Source: Halanaerobium saccharolyticum
Lineage (GTDB): Bacteria; Bacillota; Halanaerobiia; Halanaerobiales; Halanaerobiaceae
Direction: 5' to 3'
DNA: 64,000 bases
NCBI RefSeq assembly: GCF_003259895.1
Contig: NZ_QLME01000003.1
Location: 152,035-216,034, forward strand
The notes under the pieces were generated by a model. It ran no database searches, was not told the origin of the DNA, and worked only from the letters and a program-made list of their open reading frames with translations. A program made the position numbers and the translations under genes. Positions 36,088 to 44,765 of this stretch are shown piece after piece; the stretch's first letter is position 1; every line of letters starts with the position of its first letter.

Positions 36088-38073
36088 ATGGGTGTTATAA
36101 AACAGCTTCCTCAGAGTGTAGCAAATCAGATTTCAGCAGGTGAGGTAATAGAAAGACCAGCTTCAATAGTGAAGGAATTGATTGAAAACTCTATTGATGC
36201 CGGGGCCAAAAATATTGAAATTAAAATTGAAGATGGTGGACGGGAACTGATTAAGGTTAAGGATGATGGTCATGGTATTCAGGCTGATGATATAGAATCA
36301 GCTTTTAACCGCTATGCTACCAGCAAAATTGAAAACATAGATGATCTTTATTCTCTTTATAGTCTTGGTTTTCGTGGTGAAGCTTTAGCCAGTATTGCTT
36401 CTGTAGCTGAAATAGAAATGATTAGCCGTCACCAGGATAGTGATCAGGCTGTAAAAATTAGACTAAAGGGTGGAGAAATAATAGATAAAAAACCTGTAGG
36501 TTCAACAATAGGTACAGAAATCATTGTCAGAGATTTATTTTACAATACTCCAGCCCGCTATAAATATCTAAAAACAACAACAACTGAGTTTTCGCATATC
36601 AGTAAAATTGTAAGTGCCGAAGCTACCGCCAACAGTGAGTTGAGTTTTAAACTCTACCATGATGAAAGACAAATTTTATCCACTCCCGGTAATGGAAAGC
36701 TTAAAGATACAATTTATGCTGTTTATGGGAGTGAAATTGCAGAAAACTTAGTTCCCATCGATATAGAAGACAGATATATTAAGCTGAGTGGTTATCTCTG
36801 TCGCCCAGAGTTAACTCGTTCCAGCAGAAGTCATGAACTATTTTTTGTTAATGGCAGACCAATTTATAATAATTTAACAGCAAAAGCAGTAGAAACCGCT
36901 CATAATAAATTAATCGATCCGGGTAGAAAACCCATTGTTTTTCTATTTATTAAAGTTAATCCAATTTTGGTGGATGTCAATGTTCATCCTGCCAAACGTG
37001 AGGTGAAATTTAGCCGCAGTCAGATTATTTTTGATGTTATTAATAAGGCAGTTCGTAGAACTTTAAAAGAAAATGATCCCACTACTAGAATTAAATTAAA
37101 GCAATCTTCTGGGTTAAATGAGACAGATAAAGATTCTGAAGAAAATATAGAAAGAGATCAACTTTTTAAAAAAGATAATGAACAGTTAAAGCAAACTGAT
37201 ACAGAGAATTCTGAACCAAAGAAAATGAATACTAATAATAAAAGCTATTCAGATCAAAATGTTTCTAAAAACAATTATAATTCTCAAAGTAAAAATAAAG
37301 ACAGTAATAATTATGGTAATAAATACAGAGGCTCCAATTCTAAGAATTATAATAAAAATAATTATCAAAAAAATATAAATTACGGTGATGAGAAAGGCCA
37401 GAATCAGGAAAATATTTCTGAGCAGACTAAAGATTTTAATCAACAAATAGCAGTAAATGAAAATCAGGAATATTCTCTAGCTGGGGTTGAGGCAGAAGAA
37501 AGCTATTTTAAGTTTCTGGGTCAAATTTTTAACAGTTATTTATTAATCGAAACTGATCAGGGTTTAAAAATTGTTGATCAGCATAATGCTCAGGAGAGAA
37601 TCTTATATGAAAAATTTTACGCTGAATTCAATAAAAAGGATAAGGCTTCTCAGTCACTACTTCTGCCAGTTAAAATTGAATTGTCAGCAGAAGAAAGAGA
37701 GATTGTTAGACAGTATGAAGCTGAAATCAGAGAAATTGGAATTGACTTTAGTGATTTTGGTAATAATACAATTTTAATACAGGAAGTTCCTGTTTTACTG
37801 AAAAATAAACCAACAAGAAATATTATAGAAGAACTAATAGCAGAACTTGCTGAGGCGGGTAAAGCCAAATCTGCAGCGGAAATTCAGAAAAGAATGCTCG
37901 AGTATTTAGCCTGCAGATCCTCAATAAAAGCTGGACAGCCGCTGACAAAAAAAGAAAGTATTCAGCTGGTTAAGGATTTATATAAAACAGAAAATCCTTA
38001 TCGCTGTCCCCACAGCCGGCCAATTATGATTAATATCAGCCGCGAAGAAATTGAAAAAGGACTTGGTAGATAA
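36088..38073 (+). CDS. mutL: DNA mismatch repair protein MutL with endonuclease motif
   Basis: 661 residues. N-terminal GHKL ATPase ('ELIENSIDAGAKNIEI', 'DDGHGI', 'GFRGEALASIASV'), a disordered Asn/Lys/Ser/Tyr-rich linker (about residues 345-465, including repeated NN/KNY elements), and a C-terminal dimerisation domain with the metal-binding motif D497-QHNAQERILYE (usual form DQHA..E....E, here Asn replaces Ala) and 'CPHSRP'. It therefore belongs to the endonuclease-type MutL found in bacteria without MutH. AGAGGAG lies at the end of mutS. The linker is unusually rich in asparagine. Confidence 0.95.
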   Translation: MGVIKQLPQSVANQISAGEVIERPASIVKELIENSIDAGAKNIEIKIEDGGRELIKVKDDGHGIQADDIESAFNRYATSKIENIDDLYSLYSLGFRGEALASIASVAEIEMISRHQDSDQAVKIRLKGGEIIDKKPVGSTIGTEIIVRDLFYNTPARYKYLKTTTTEFSHISKIVSAEATANSELSFKLYHDERQILSTPGNGKLKDTIYAVYGSEIAENLVPIDIEDRYIKLSGYLCRPELTRSSRSHELFFVNGRPIYNNLTAKAVETAHNKLIDPGRKPIVFLFIKVNPILVDVNVHPAKREVKFSRSQIIFDVINKAVRRTLKENDPTTRIKLKQSSGLNETDKDSEENIERDQLFKKDNEQLKQTDTENSEPKKMNTNNKSYSDQNVSKNNYNSQSKNKDSNNYGNKYRGSNSKNYNKNNYQKNINYGDEKGQNQENISEQTKDFNQQIAVNENQEYSLAGVEAEESYFKFLGQIFNSYLLIETDQGLKIVDQHNAQERILYEKFYAEFNKKDKASQSLLLPVKIELSAEEREIVRQYEAEIREIGIDFSDFGNNTILIQEVPVLLKNKPTRNIIEELIAELAEAGKAKSAAEIQKRMLEYLACRSSIKAGQPLTKKESIQLVKDLYKTENPYRCPHSRPIMINISREEIEKGLGR

Positions 38074-39044
38074 TGAGAGATTTAATTGTTTTAACAGGGC
38101 CCACAGCAGTGGGAAAAACAGAATTATCACTTAAACTGGCTCAAAAAATTGAAGCTGAGATAATTTCAACTGATTCTATGCAGATTTATCAGCATATGGA
38201 TATTGGTACAGCTAAAGCCACTAAAGCTGAAAGAGATCAGGTAGAACATTATCTGATTGATTTTCTAACTCCAGAAGCAGAATATTCTGTCTCCCGCTTT
38301 CAAGATGACTGTGATCAAACAATTGCAGAAATTAAAACGAGAGATAAAATGCCTATGTTAGTAGGAGGAACTCATCTTTATTTAAAAGCTGTACTGGAAG
38401 GATTTATGCTGCCGGAAATCAATCCTGATTATCAACTTCGTCAAAAATTTGAGAATTTGGCTGAAGATCAGGGTACAGAAGCAGTCCATGATATTTTGGC
38501 AAAAAAAGATGAAGTAACAGCCAAAAAACTGCATCCTAATGATTTGCGGAGAGTTATCAGAGCAATTGAAATTTATGAACAAACAGGAAAAACTAAAAGT
38601 TATTATAAAAAGAAACAACAGCAGCAGCCCCCTCGCTACAGTGCATATAAGTTTGCTTTAATCAGGAGCCGGGAAAATCTCTATCAGAGAATTAACAACA
38701 GAGTTGAGCTAATGATGGAAAGTGGGCTTTTAGATGAAGTTAAGTTTCTTTTAAATAACTTTGATAATTTAAGTGATACAGCACAGCAGGCTCTGGGTTA
38801 CAAGGAGTTAATTTCTTATCTTAAAGGAGAAACCAGTCTGGAAAAAGCTGTTTATGAAATCAAGAAACGAAGCAGGCATTTTGCTAAACGACAGCTTACC
38901 TGGTTGAGAAAAGAAAATAATTTAATTGTATTTAATATTGAAAAGGAAAATAAAACGGAAATATTAAATAATATGGTAGAGTTGATTAAAGGAGAAAAAG
39001 ATTATGAAGAGGAATACAAAAAAAGAAAAGAAATTGATTTCTAG
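38073..39044 (+). CDS. miaA: tRNA dimethylallyltransferase MiaA
   Basis: 323 residues. Adds the dimethylallyl group to A37 of tRNAs reading UNN codons. P-loop 'GPTAVGKT' at residues 9-16, 'ISTDSMQIYQHMDIGTAK' (residues 31-48) and 'GGTHLYLKAVLEGF' are family motifs. The ATG overlaps the mutL stop (TAATG). miaA next to mutL and hfq is a conserved neighbourhood. Confidence 0.95.
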   Translation: MRDLIVLTGPTAVGKTELSLKLAQKIEAEIISTDSMQIYQHMDIGTAKATKAERDQVEHYLIDFLTPEAEYSVSRFQDDCDQTIAEIKTRDKMPMLVGGTHLYLKAVLEGFMLPEINPDYQLRQKFENLAEDQGTEAVHDILAKKDEVTAKKLHPNDLRRVIRAIEIYEQTGKTKSYYKKKQQQQPPRYSAYKFALIRSRENLYQRINNRVELMMESGLLDEVKFLLNNFDNLSDTAQQALGYKELISYLKGETSLEKAVYEIKKRSRHFAKRQLTWLRKENNLIVFNIEKENKTEILNNMVELIKGEKDYEEEYKKRKEIDF

Positions 39045-39381
39045 TGGAAAAGGATTTGATCAGTTATTAAAAGAAAAAGATGCGCTTTTTGTTCTCTTTT
39101 CCAATGATGGCTGTGGCTACTGTCAGCTTGCAGAAAAAAATATAAATCAAGTGATAAAATCTTTTCCTCAGTTAGAATTTTATCAATTAAAATTAGCTGC
39201 TGCTCCAGAAATTTTTGAGCGTTATGGAATCAATTCTGTACCTGTCTTTAAAGTCTTTAAAGATGGAAATTCAGTTTATACCGGTTTTGGAGTTCGCTCT
39301 CCAGATGATATATATTACCAGTTAAAGTCTTATTTTGACAGTGGAAACTCATATTTCAAAGAAATAGCGGATAATAATTAA
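39004..39381 (+). CDS. Thioredoxin-like protein (CGYC active site)
   Basis: 125 residues with a thioredoxin fold: 'ALFVLFSNDGCGYCQLAEKN' with the redox pair Cys-Gly-Tyr-Cys near residue 40, and the cis-proline loop 'GINSVPVFKVF'. CGYC differs from the CGPC of thioredoxins and is nearer to glutaredoxin-like or DsbC-like proteins, so its redox potential may be more oxidising. No signal peptide, so cytoplasmic. It overlaps the end of miaA by 41 bases in another frame, with AAAGGAG upstream. Confidence 0.8.
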   Translation: MKRNTKKEKKLISSGKGFDQLLKEKDALFVLFSNDGCGYCQLAEKNINQVIKSFPQLEFYQLKLAAAPEIFERYGINSVPVFKVFKDGNSVYTGFGVRSPDDIYYQLKSYFDSGNSYFKEIADNN

Positions 39382-39480
39382 TTTATAAGGCAATATTTAT
39401 TTATCTATGCAGGAATTTTAATAATAATATTGAAATTATAATATATAAGAGCTTTAAAAATATAAAAGGGGGCTGCAGAG

Positions 39481-39720
39481 ATGAGTAATAACAATATTAA
39501 TTATCAAGATCATATTTTAAAAAATGTTCACGAAAAGGACATTGAGGTTATTGTTTACTTTGTCAATGGTTATCAATTAAAAGGTAGAATTAAAGCCTAT
39601 GATAACTTTACAGTTATTTTGAGAAGTGATGAAAGAGACCAGATGATCTATAAACATGCTATTTCTACTATTGCTCCGGTTGAAAAAACAAGTGGTCTTC
39701 TTAACCTAGAAGAAGAATAA
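39481..39720 (+). CDS. hfq: RNA chaperone Hfq
   Basis: 79 residues with both Sm motifs: 'VIVYFVNGYQLKGRIKAYDN' and 'IYKHAISTIAP' (Tyr-Lys-His). The distal motif and length are normal for Firmicute Hfq. GGGGGCTGCAGAG precedes the ATG. miaA-hfq linkage is ancient, here interrupted by the thioredoxin-like gene. Confidence 0.96.
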   Translation: MSNNNINYQDHILKNVHEKDIEVIVYFVNGYQLKGRIKAYDNFTVILRSDERDQMIYKHAISTIAPVEKTSGLLNLEEE

Positions 39721-39777
39721 GTTTTATTTAAAATGATTGTACTACTAATCTGATTGTCAAAGGAAGTTGAATTATTC

Positions 39778-40419
39778 TTGAAGAAAAAAGTTTTAATTAT
39801 ATTAATCATAGTATTTATAGTTACAGCATTCTCTATTAATACAGCTGCTGATTCTAAATTTCCCTGGGAGGAATTGATCAATACTACCCAGAAACAGCTG
39901 AATCAAAATAAGAATGATATTGTTTTAAATTATACTATGGCAGTAGCCTATGCTAATACTGGAGAAATTAAAAAAGCATATGATATTATAGATGTTTTTG
40001 GCAGCAGTGTTAGCCGAAAGGATTTTAATGCTGCTGTTTCTCCATATTTAGCAGAATGGGAAAATTATAAATCCTACGATGATTTGCTGCTTTTAAATTA
40101 TGCTGCTTTTAGAGAAGTAATCAATAAAAATTATAGGGAAGCAGTCTCATTATTTGAGTATATTTTTGAAATTGATCCAAATAATTTATGGGCCTTAAAT
40201 CATGCTGCAGCAGCTTTAGTAGAATTTGAAGAATACGAAAAGGCACTAAACTATGCCGATCAGGCGCTTTCCATTCAGGAAAATGAGTATTCTCATTTAA
40301 TTAAAGGATATGCCTATTATGAAAATGGTAATTATTTTAGAGCTGCGTTAGAAGCAGCAAGTGCCAGAAACTTATTTAGAGCACTGGCGAGTGAAGAATA
40401 TCAGGATTTTGCAGAGTAG
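39778..40419 (+). CDS. TPR-containing protein with signal peptide
   Basis: 213 residues: signal peptide or anchor (about 22 residues, 'VFIVTAFSINTAADS'), then TPR-like helices, e.g. 'YTMAVAYANTGEIKKAYDII', 'WALNHAAAALVEFEEYEKAL' and 'LIKGYAYYENGNYFRAALEA'. TTG at 39778 is preferred (AAAGGAAG upstream) over TTG 39754. Function unknown; exported. Confidence 0.75.
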   Translation: MKKKVLIILIIVFIVTAFSINTAADSKFPWEELINTTQKQLNQNKNDIVLNYTMAVAYANTGEIKKAYDIIDVFGSSVSRKDFNAAVSPYLAEWENYKSYDDLLLLNYAAFREVINKNYREAVSLFEYIFEIDPNNLWALNHAAAALVEFEEYEKALNYADQALSIQENEYSHLIKGYAYYENGNYFRAALEAASARNLFRALASEEYQDFAE

Positions 40420-40447
40420 TTTATAGAATAATCTATTTGGGAGGAAT

Positions 40448-41083
40448 ATGATGTTATTTGATCAGCAGGGAAACTTTAAAATTCAGCAGCTATTTTCTTA
40501 CCCCAGTAAAGATTATCAAAAATTGAAGAAAGAAGCTTTAAAATGTCACCGCTGTCAGCTGCGCGAAGGAGCTAATGGAGTTGTGATGGGAGAAGGAGAT
40601 ATAAATAATAATATAATGTTAATTGGTGAAGGCCCAGGCGCAAACGAGGATCGTTTGGGGCGTCCTTTTGTTGGCCGTGCCGGTAAATTAATGGATAAGA
40701 TTTTAGCTGCAGTAGATTTAAAAAGGGAAGATTTATATATAACTAATGTAATCAAATGTCGACCTCCCGGGAATAGAGCTCCCCATCAGAATGAATTTGA
40801 GGCCTGTGTTTCAATTCTTAGAGCTGAAATCGAACTGGTCCAGCCCAAAGTGATTGTTACTCTGGGTTCAACAGCTACAAAGTTTCTAATTGATCCTGAA
40901 GATTCAATTTCTAAAGTGAGAGGTAAATGGTTTAAAAGAGGAGATATTTTCTTTTTACCAACCTTTCATCCTGCTTATTTACTCAGAAATGAAAATATGA
41001 AAAAATATAGCTGGCATGATTTCAAATTGATAAAAAAAGCCGCTGATCGGATAAAAGAATTATCCAATAGCGGAGAAATATAA
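40448..41083 (+). CDS. Family 4 uracil-DNA glycosylase
   Basis: 211 residues. Iron-sulfur uracil-DNA glycosylase, which removes uracil from DNA. Cluster cysteines C33 and C36 in 'KCHRCQLR', with further cysteines in 'VIKCRPPGN' and 'EACVSIL'; uracil-pocket motif 'GEGPGANEDRLGRPFVG' and the late 'FHPAYLLRN' complete the family 4 pattern. GGGAGG lies just before ATGATG, so either ATG (40448 or 40451) may be used. A terminator follows. Confidence 0.92.
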   Translation: MMLFDQQGNFKIQQLFSYPSKDYQKLKKEALKCHRCQLREGANGVVMGEGDINNNIMLIGEGPGANEDRLGRPFVGRAGKLMDKILAAVDLKREDLYITNVIKCRPPGNRAPHQNEFEACVSILRAEIELVQPKVIVTLGSTATKFLIDPEDSISKVRGKWFKRGDIFFLPTFHPAYLLRNENMKKYSWHDFKLIKKAADRIKELSNSGEI

Positions 41084-41158
41084 TTAAAAACATATAAATT
41101 TTATAGATTTAAATAACTAAATAATATTAGATAGTACTTATAGTGCTATGACTTTATT

Positions 41159-41188
41159 AACTAAGCTTTAAATAGCTTAGTTTTTTTA
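41159..41188. terminator. Terminator between convergent UDG and lexA
   Basis: AACTAAGCT and AGCTTAGTT form a 9-bp stem around TTAAAT, followed by T-runs on the plus strand. Confidence 0.8.
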
Positions 41189-41203
41189 TTTTTAAAACAA
41201 AAT

Positions 41204-41827
41204 TTAATCAAATTTTCTAAAAAGGCCTGTAACCTTACCCAGAATTTTTACATCCTTAGAAATAATCGGCTCATAGGCTGAGTTTTCGGGCTGCAGTCTG
41301 ATATGATTTTCTTCTTTAAAAAAGCGCTTAACTGTAGCTTCTTCATCAAGCAGTGCAATAACAATTTCATTATTTTCAGCATAACTCTGTTTTTCAGCAA
41401 TTACAAAATCACCATCATGAATACCAGCTTCAATCATGCTGTCTCCACTAACTTTAAGCATAAAAAGATCATTATTGCCTACTTTTAAATAGCTTAAAGG
41501 TAAAGGAAAATAATCCTCTACATTTTCTTCCGCCAGAATAGGAGCACCTGCAGTAACTTTACCAACCACTGGTATGTTAATCATTTCCTTATCATTTTTA
41601 GGTTCCTGATTGTTATTATAAATAACCTCGATTGCCCTTGGCTTAGCAGGATCTCTGCGTAAATAATTTAATTTTTCCAAAGTTTTTAAATGGCTGTGAA
41701 CAGAAGCAGGGGATTTAAGTCCAACAGCCTTTCCAATTTCTCTCACAGAAGGTGGATATCCTTTAGCTTTAATTTCATCTATAATAAATTGCAAGATACT
41801 TTGTTGTCGTTTAGATAATTCTTCCAT
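41204..41827 (-). CDS. lexA: LexA repressor
   Basis: 207 residues from ATG at 41827, chosen because GGAGGAAACAATT precedes it; a further ATG 15 bases upstream lies at the ribosome binding site. N-terminal winged helix ('YPPSVREIGKAVGLKSPASV'), cleavage site A93-G94 in 'VTAGAP', catalytic S130 ('SGDSM') and K167 ('ATVKRF'). The Ser to Lys spacing of 37 equals that of E. coli LexA. It represses SOS genes and itself through boxes at 41882-41955. Confidence 0.95.
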   Translation of the reverse strand: MEELSKRQQSILQFIIDEIKAKGYPPSVREIGKAVGLKSPASVHSHLKTLEKLNYLRRDPAKPRAIEVIYNNNQEPKNDKEMINIPVVGKVTAGAPILAEENVEDYFPLPLSYLKVGNNDLFMLKVSGDSMIEAGIHDGDFVIAEKQSYAENNEIVIALLDEEATVKRFFKEENHIRLQPENSAYEPIISKDVKILGKVTGLFRKFD

Positions 41828-41855
41828 AATTGTTTCCTCCATTCATTTTTCTTTT

Positions 41856-41884
41856 ATTATAACATAAAACTGATAAATAGACAA
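41856..41884 (-). promoter_or_regulatory. lexA promoter
   Basis: Minus-strand TTGTCT (41884-41879) and TATAAT (41861-41856), 17-base spacer. Its -35 overlaps the LexA-like box at 41882-41895, which fits autorepression. Confidence 0.8.
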
Positions 41885-41895
41885 ACAATCGTTCA
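41882..41895. promoter_or_regulatory. LexA-like operator 1
   Basis: CAAACAATCGTTCA, a dyad of the Firmicute SOS box form (CGAAC, four bases, GTTCG) with one change in each half. Overlaps the lexA -35. Confidence 0.75.
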
Positions 41896-41903
41896 AATAA
41901 TCC

Positions 41904-41932
41904 TTGACATTGAACATACGTATTGCTATAAT
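41904..41932 (+). promoter_or_regulatory. Promoter of the yneA-like gene
   Basis: TTGACA at 41904-41909 and TATAAT at 41927-41932 with a 17-base spacer; both hexamers are consensus, implying strong expression once LexA is removed. Confidence 0.88.
41911..41924. promoter_or_regulatory. LexA-like operator 2
   Basis: TGAACATACGTATT, with one strong half (GAAC) and the central ATAC seen in B. subtilis boxes; it fills the promoter spacer of the yneA-like gene. Confidence 0.65.
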
Positions 41933-41941
41933 ATAAATAAC

Positions 41942-41955
41942 AAACAATTGTTTAG
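41942..41955. promoter_or_regulatory. LexA-like operator 3
   Basis: CAAACAATTGTTTA, a dyad around AATT, close in sequence to operator 1 and just downstream of the -10, near the predicted transcript start. The three boxes lie 29 and 31 bases apart, about three helical turns. Confidence 0.75.
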
Positions 41956-42005
41956 TACAGGTGTTTTTAAGTATGAATTTTATATTATATCAGGAGGGGT
42001 TATTT

Positions 42006-42347
42006 ATGAATGGTTTAAATACTTATATATTAAATTATCAGGGAGCTAAGACAGATAGGAATAAGAAAAAGTCAATTTCTATTAAGATTTTTTCTACAGT
42101 AATTGGGATAGTATTACTAAGCATTTTATTTATTTCTCTTTTTTCTCTAATTGGATCGGGAGAAAACACCAGCAATTTTATCAAACATGAAATAGAAAGT
42201 GGCGAATCTCTCTGGTCAATAGCTGCTTATTATTATAATTCAAATAATGTTGATCTTAGAAAAATAATTTATAATATCAAAAAAATTAATAATATAGATT
42301 CTGCGATAATTACTCCTGGAAGAGAATTGATAATTCCTTTAAACTAA
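42006..42347 (+). CDS. YneA-like SOS cell-division inhibitor (TM plus LysM)
   Basis: 113 residues: a basic N-terminus, one TM helix (about residues 30-52) and a C-terminal LysM domain ('HEIESGESLWSIAAYYYNSN' and 'IITPGRELIIPL'). This is the make-up of YneA, which blocks division during the SOS response in Bacillus, and the gene is divergent from lexA as there. ATG 42006 follows AGGAGGGG by 7 bases; an upstream ATG at 41961 lacks a ribosome binding site. Sequence identity to YneA is low outside the LysM, so the name rests on architecture and position. Confidence 0.75.
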   Translation: MNGLNTYILNYQGAKTDRNKKKSISIKIFSTVIGIVLLSILFISLFSLIGSGENTSNFIKHEIESGESLWSIAAYYYNSNNVDLRKIIYNIKKINNIDSAIITPGRELIIPLN

Positions 42348-42459
42348 TTGAACTATTTGAATATAGATAGCAATTAATTTATAAAAATACTTGCTCTTAC
42401 CTTACTTATTTTATTAAATACCAATTAAAATATAAATATAAATCTCAAAAAATATGAAG

Positions 42460-42504
42460 ATGGTTGTAATTCAGAGGGTTTAGCTGTTTTACAACCATTT
42501 TTTG
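42460..42504 (+). terminator. Probable terminator of the yneA-like gene
   Basis: ATGGTTGTAA and TTACAACCAT form a 10-bp stem with an 18-base loop, followed by six T residues. Confidence 0.65.
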
Positions 42505-42564
42505 TTATAATATTTTCTTAATAACTATTCTTATAATTAATAAATTATTAAAATAAAGGACTGA

Positions 42565-43227
<663 letters not shown>

Positions 43228-43236
43228 CATTTATGT

Positions 43237-43280
43237 TCAGGTACCAGGTACAAAAAAGATTTTTTGTACCTGGTACCTGA
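43237..43280. repeat. GGTAC-type perfect inverted repeat (copy 2)
   Basis: Perfect arms of 21 bases, opening TCAGGTACCAGGTACAAA, separated by GA. The arm again contains two GGTAC motifs. It follows the yneB-like stop by 9 bases and could end transcription on either strand because the inner part is A6/T6. Confidence 0.85.
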
Positions 43281-43406
43281 GATTATAAAGAATTATATTT
43301 GTAAAATATTTTACTTTTATTCTTGATTAAAATGCTATACTTAATTATGAGTAGAGATATGACTTAATTTAATAATCAAGATAATACTTTAATGAGGTGA
43401 TATAAG

Positions 43407-44360
43407 ATGGATAAGAATTTAAACCCAAATAAGATCGCCGTCATTGGTGCTGGTGGAGTTGGCGCTACAACAGCTTATGCTCTGATGGTTCAGGGAGTAG
43501 GATCAGAAATAGTATTAATAGATGTTAATAAAGAAAAGGCCGAAGGAGAAGCAATGGACTTAAGGCACGGAGCTTCTTTTGTTAATCCTGTTGATATTTA
43601 TGCGGGCGACTACAAAGACTTAGCAGATGCTAAGTTGATTGTGATTACTGCTGGAGCAGCTCAAAAACCTGGAGAATCAAGACTTGATTTGGTTAAGAAA
43701 AATACTGGAATTTTTAAGAATATAATTTCTTCTATAACTGAATATAATCAGGAAGGAATACTGCTTGTAGTTACAAACCCGGTTGATATTTTGACTTATT
43801 TAAGTTACAAGTTATCAGGCTTTCCAGCCAATAGAGTTATCGGATCTGGAACAGTACTTGACAGTTCTCGTTTCAGATCATTATTGAGCAAAAATTGTAA
43901 TATAGCAGCAAGTAATGTTCATGGTTATATTATTGGAGAACATGGAGATAGTGAGGTGCCAGTCTGGAGTTTGACCAATATTGCAGGAACAAAGATAGAA
44001 AATTACTGTCCAATCTGTAATAAAGGTTGTGATGAACATGATTTAGAAGAAATAAGTGATCAGGTTAAAAATGCAGCTTATGAGATAATTGATAAAAAAG
44101 GTGCAACATTTTATGCAGTTGCTCTGGGAGTGGCCAGAATTGCAAGAGCTATCCTGAGAGATGAAAATGCAGTTTTAACAGTTTCATCATTAATGGAGGG
44201 ATATTACGGAGTTGAAAACATGAGCTTAAGTCTACCGACAATAATTAATTCTAAAGGAATAGAGCGTGTTTTAGAATTACCACTTTCCGAAAAAGAAGAA
44301 AAAGAATTTAAAGATTCAGCTCAGCATTTAAAAGAAAATATAAAAGAACTGGATATTTAA
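43407..44360 (+). CDS. ldh: L-lactate dehydrogenase
   Basis: 317 residues. Reduces pyruvate to L-lactate with NADH. Rossmann motif 'VIGAGGVGATTAYAL' near residue 11, NADH-selecting aspartate in 'IVLIDVN', substrate-loop 'GAAQKPGESR' whose glutamine specifies lactate and not malate (which would need arginine), and catalytic histidine in 'IGEHGDSEVP'. GAGGTGAT precedes the ATG. Ends at a hairpin terminator that contains another GGTAC palindrome. Confidence 0.95.
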   Translation: MDKNLNPNKIAVIGAGGVGATTAYALMVQGVGSEIVLIDVNKEKAEGEAMDLRHGASFVNPVDIYAGDYKDLADAKLIVITAGAAQKPGESRLDLVKKNTGIFKNIISSITEYNQEGILLVVTNPVDILTYLSYKLSGFPANRVIGSGTVLDSSRFRSLLSKNCNIAASNVHGYIIGEHGDSEVPVWSLTNIAGTKIENYCPICNKGCDEHDLEEISDQVKNAAYEIIDKKGATFYAVALGVARIARAILRDENAVLTVSSLMEGYYGVENMSLSLPTIINSKGIERVLELPLSEKEEKEFKDSAQHLKENIKELDI

Positions 44361-44384
44361 AAATAAGGTACCGTTAAAAATAAG

Positions 44385-44432
44385 GTACCGGGTACCTGGA
44401 AAAATTTCTCAAGTACCCGGTACTATTTTTTT
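44385..44432 (+). terminator. ldh terminator built on a GGTAC palindrome (copy 3)
   Basis: GTACCGGGTAC (44385-44395) and GTACCCGGTAC (44413-44423) pair over 11 bases around a 17-base loop, followed by TATTTTTTTATTTTT. Immediately upstream AAAATAAGGTACCG is present twice in direct repeat (near 44362 and 44380). Confidence 0.75.
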
Positions 44433-44578
44433 ATTTTTAAAATCCCAATATCTTAAGTAAACTTAAGATATGAGATAAAAGATGAAGATTATAGTATAAT
44501 TGTTTTAGGTAGATTTTTATAGATAATTCATATCTTTAATAAAACTTCGCAAAATAATAATTTTACGAAGTTTTTACT

Positions 44579-44713
44579 TTAAAAAAGAAATTTCCGTTGA
44601 AATGAGTTAAAATCAAGCTTTTTATCCTTTTTCTCAGGACGTCCATAAATTAAAAAGCTGATCAAATCCCCATCCCAGCGAAAACTTTTTGCTTCTAGAG
44701 CCTCTGCTTTATT
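44579..44713 (-). pseudogene. Unidentified gene remnant, C-terminal end
   Basis: An open frame of 44 codons without a start codon, bounded upstream by TAA and ending in TAA. Its codon usage is like the neighbouring genes, and its text ('KSFRWDGDLISFLIYGRPEK') reads like a real C-terminus. I do not recognise the family. Chance is a real alternative. Confidence 0.35.
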
Positions 44714-44765
44714 TTATATTTTATTCTAATATCTAAGTTAAGTAAAATCTTTAAAAAATATTACT

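Larger units (their letters stand above)
44361..44765. other. ldh to flavin-reductase intergenic region
   Basis: About 400 bases without an intact gene. It holds the GGTAC terminator, a 24-base palindrome at 44448-44471 (ATATCTTAAGT, AA, ACTTAAGATAT), a second hairpin at 44542-44573 (AAACTTCG with CGAAGTTT then a T-run), and a coding remnant on the minus strand at 44579-44713. Confidence 0.7.
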
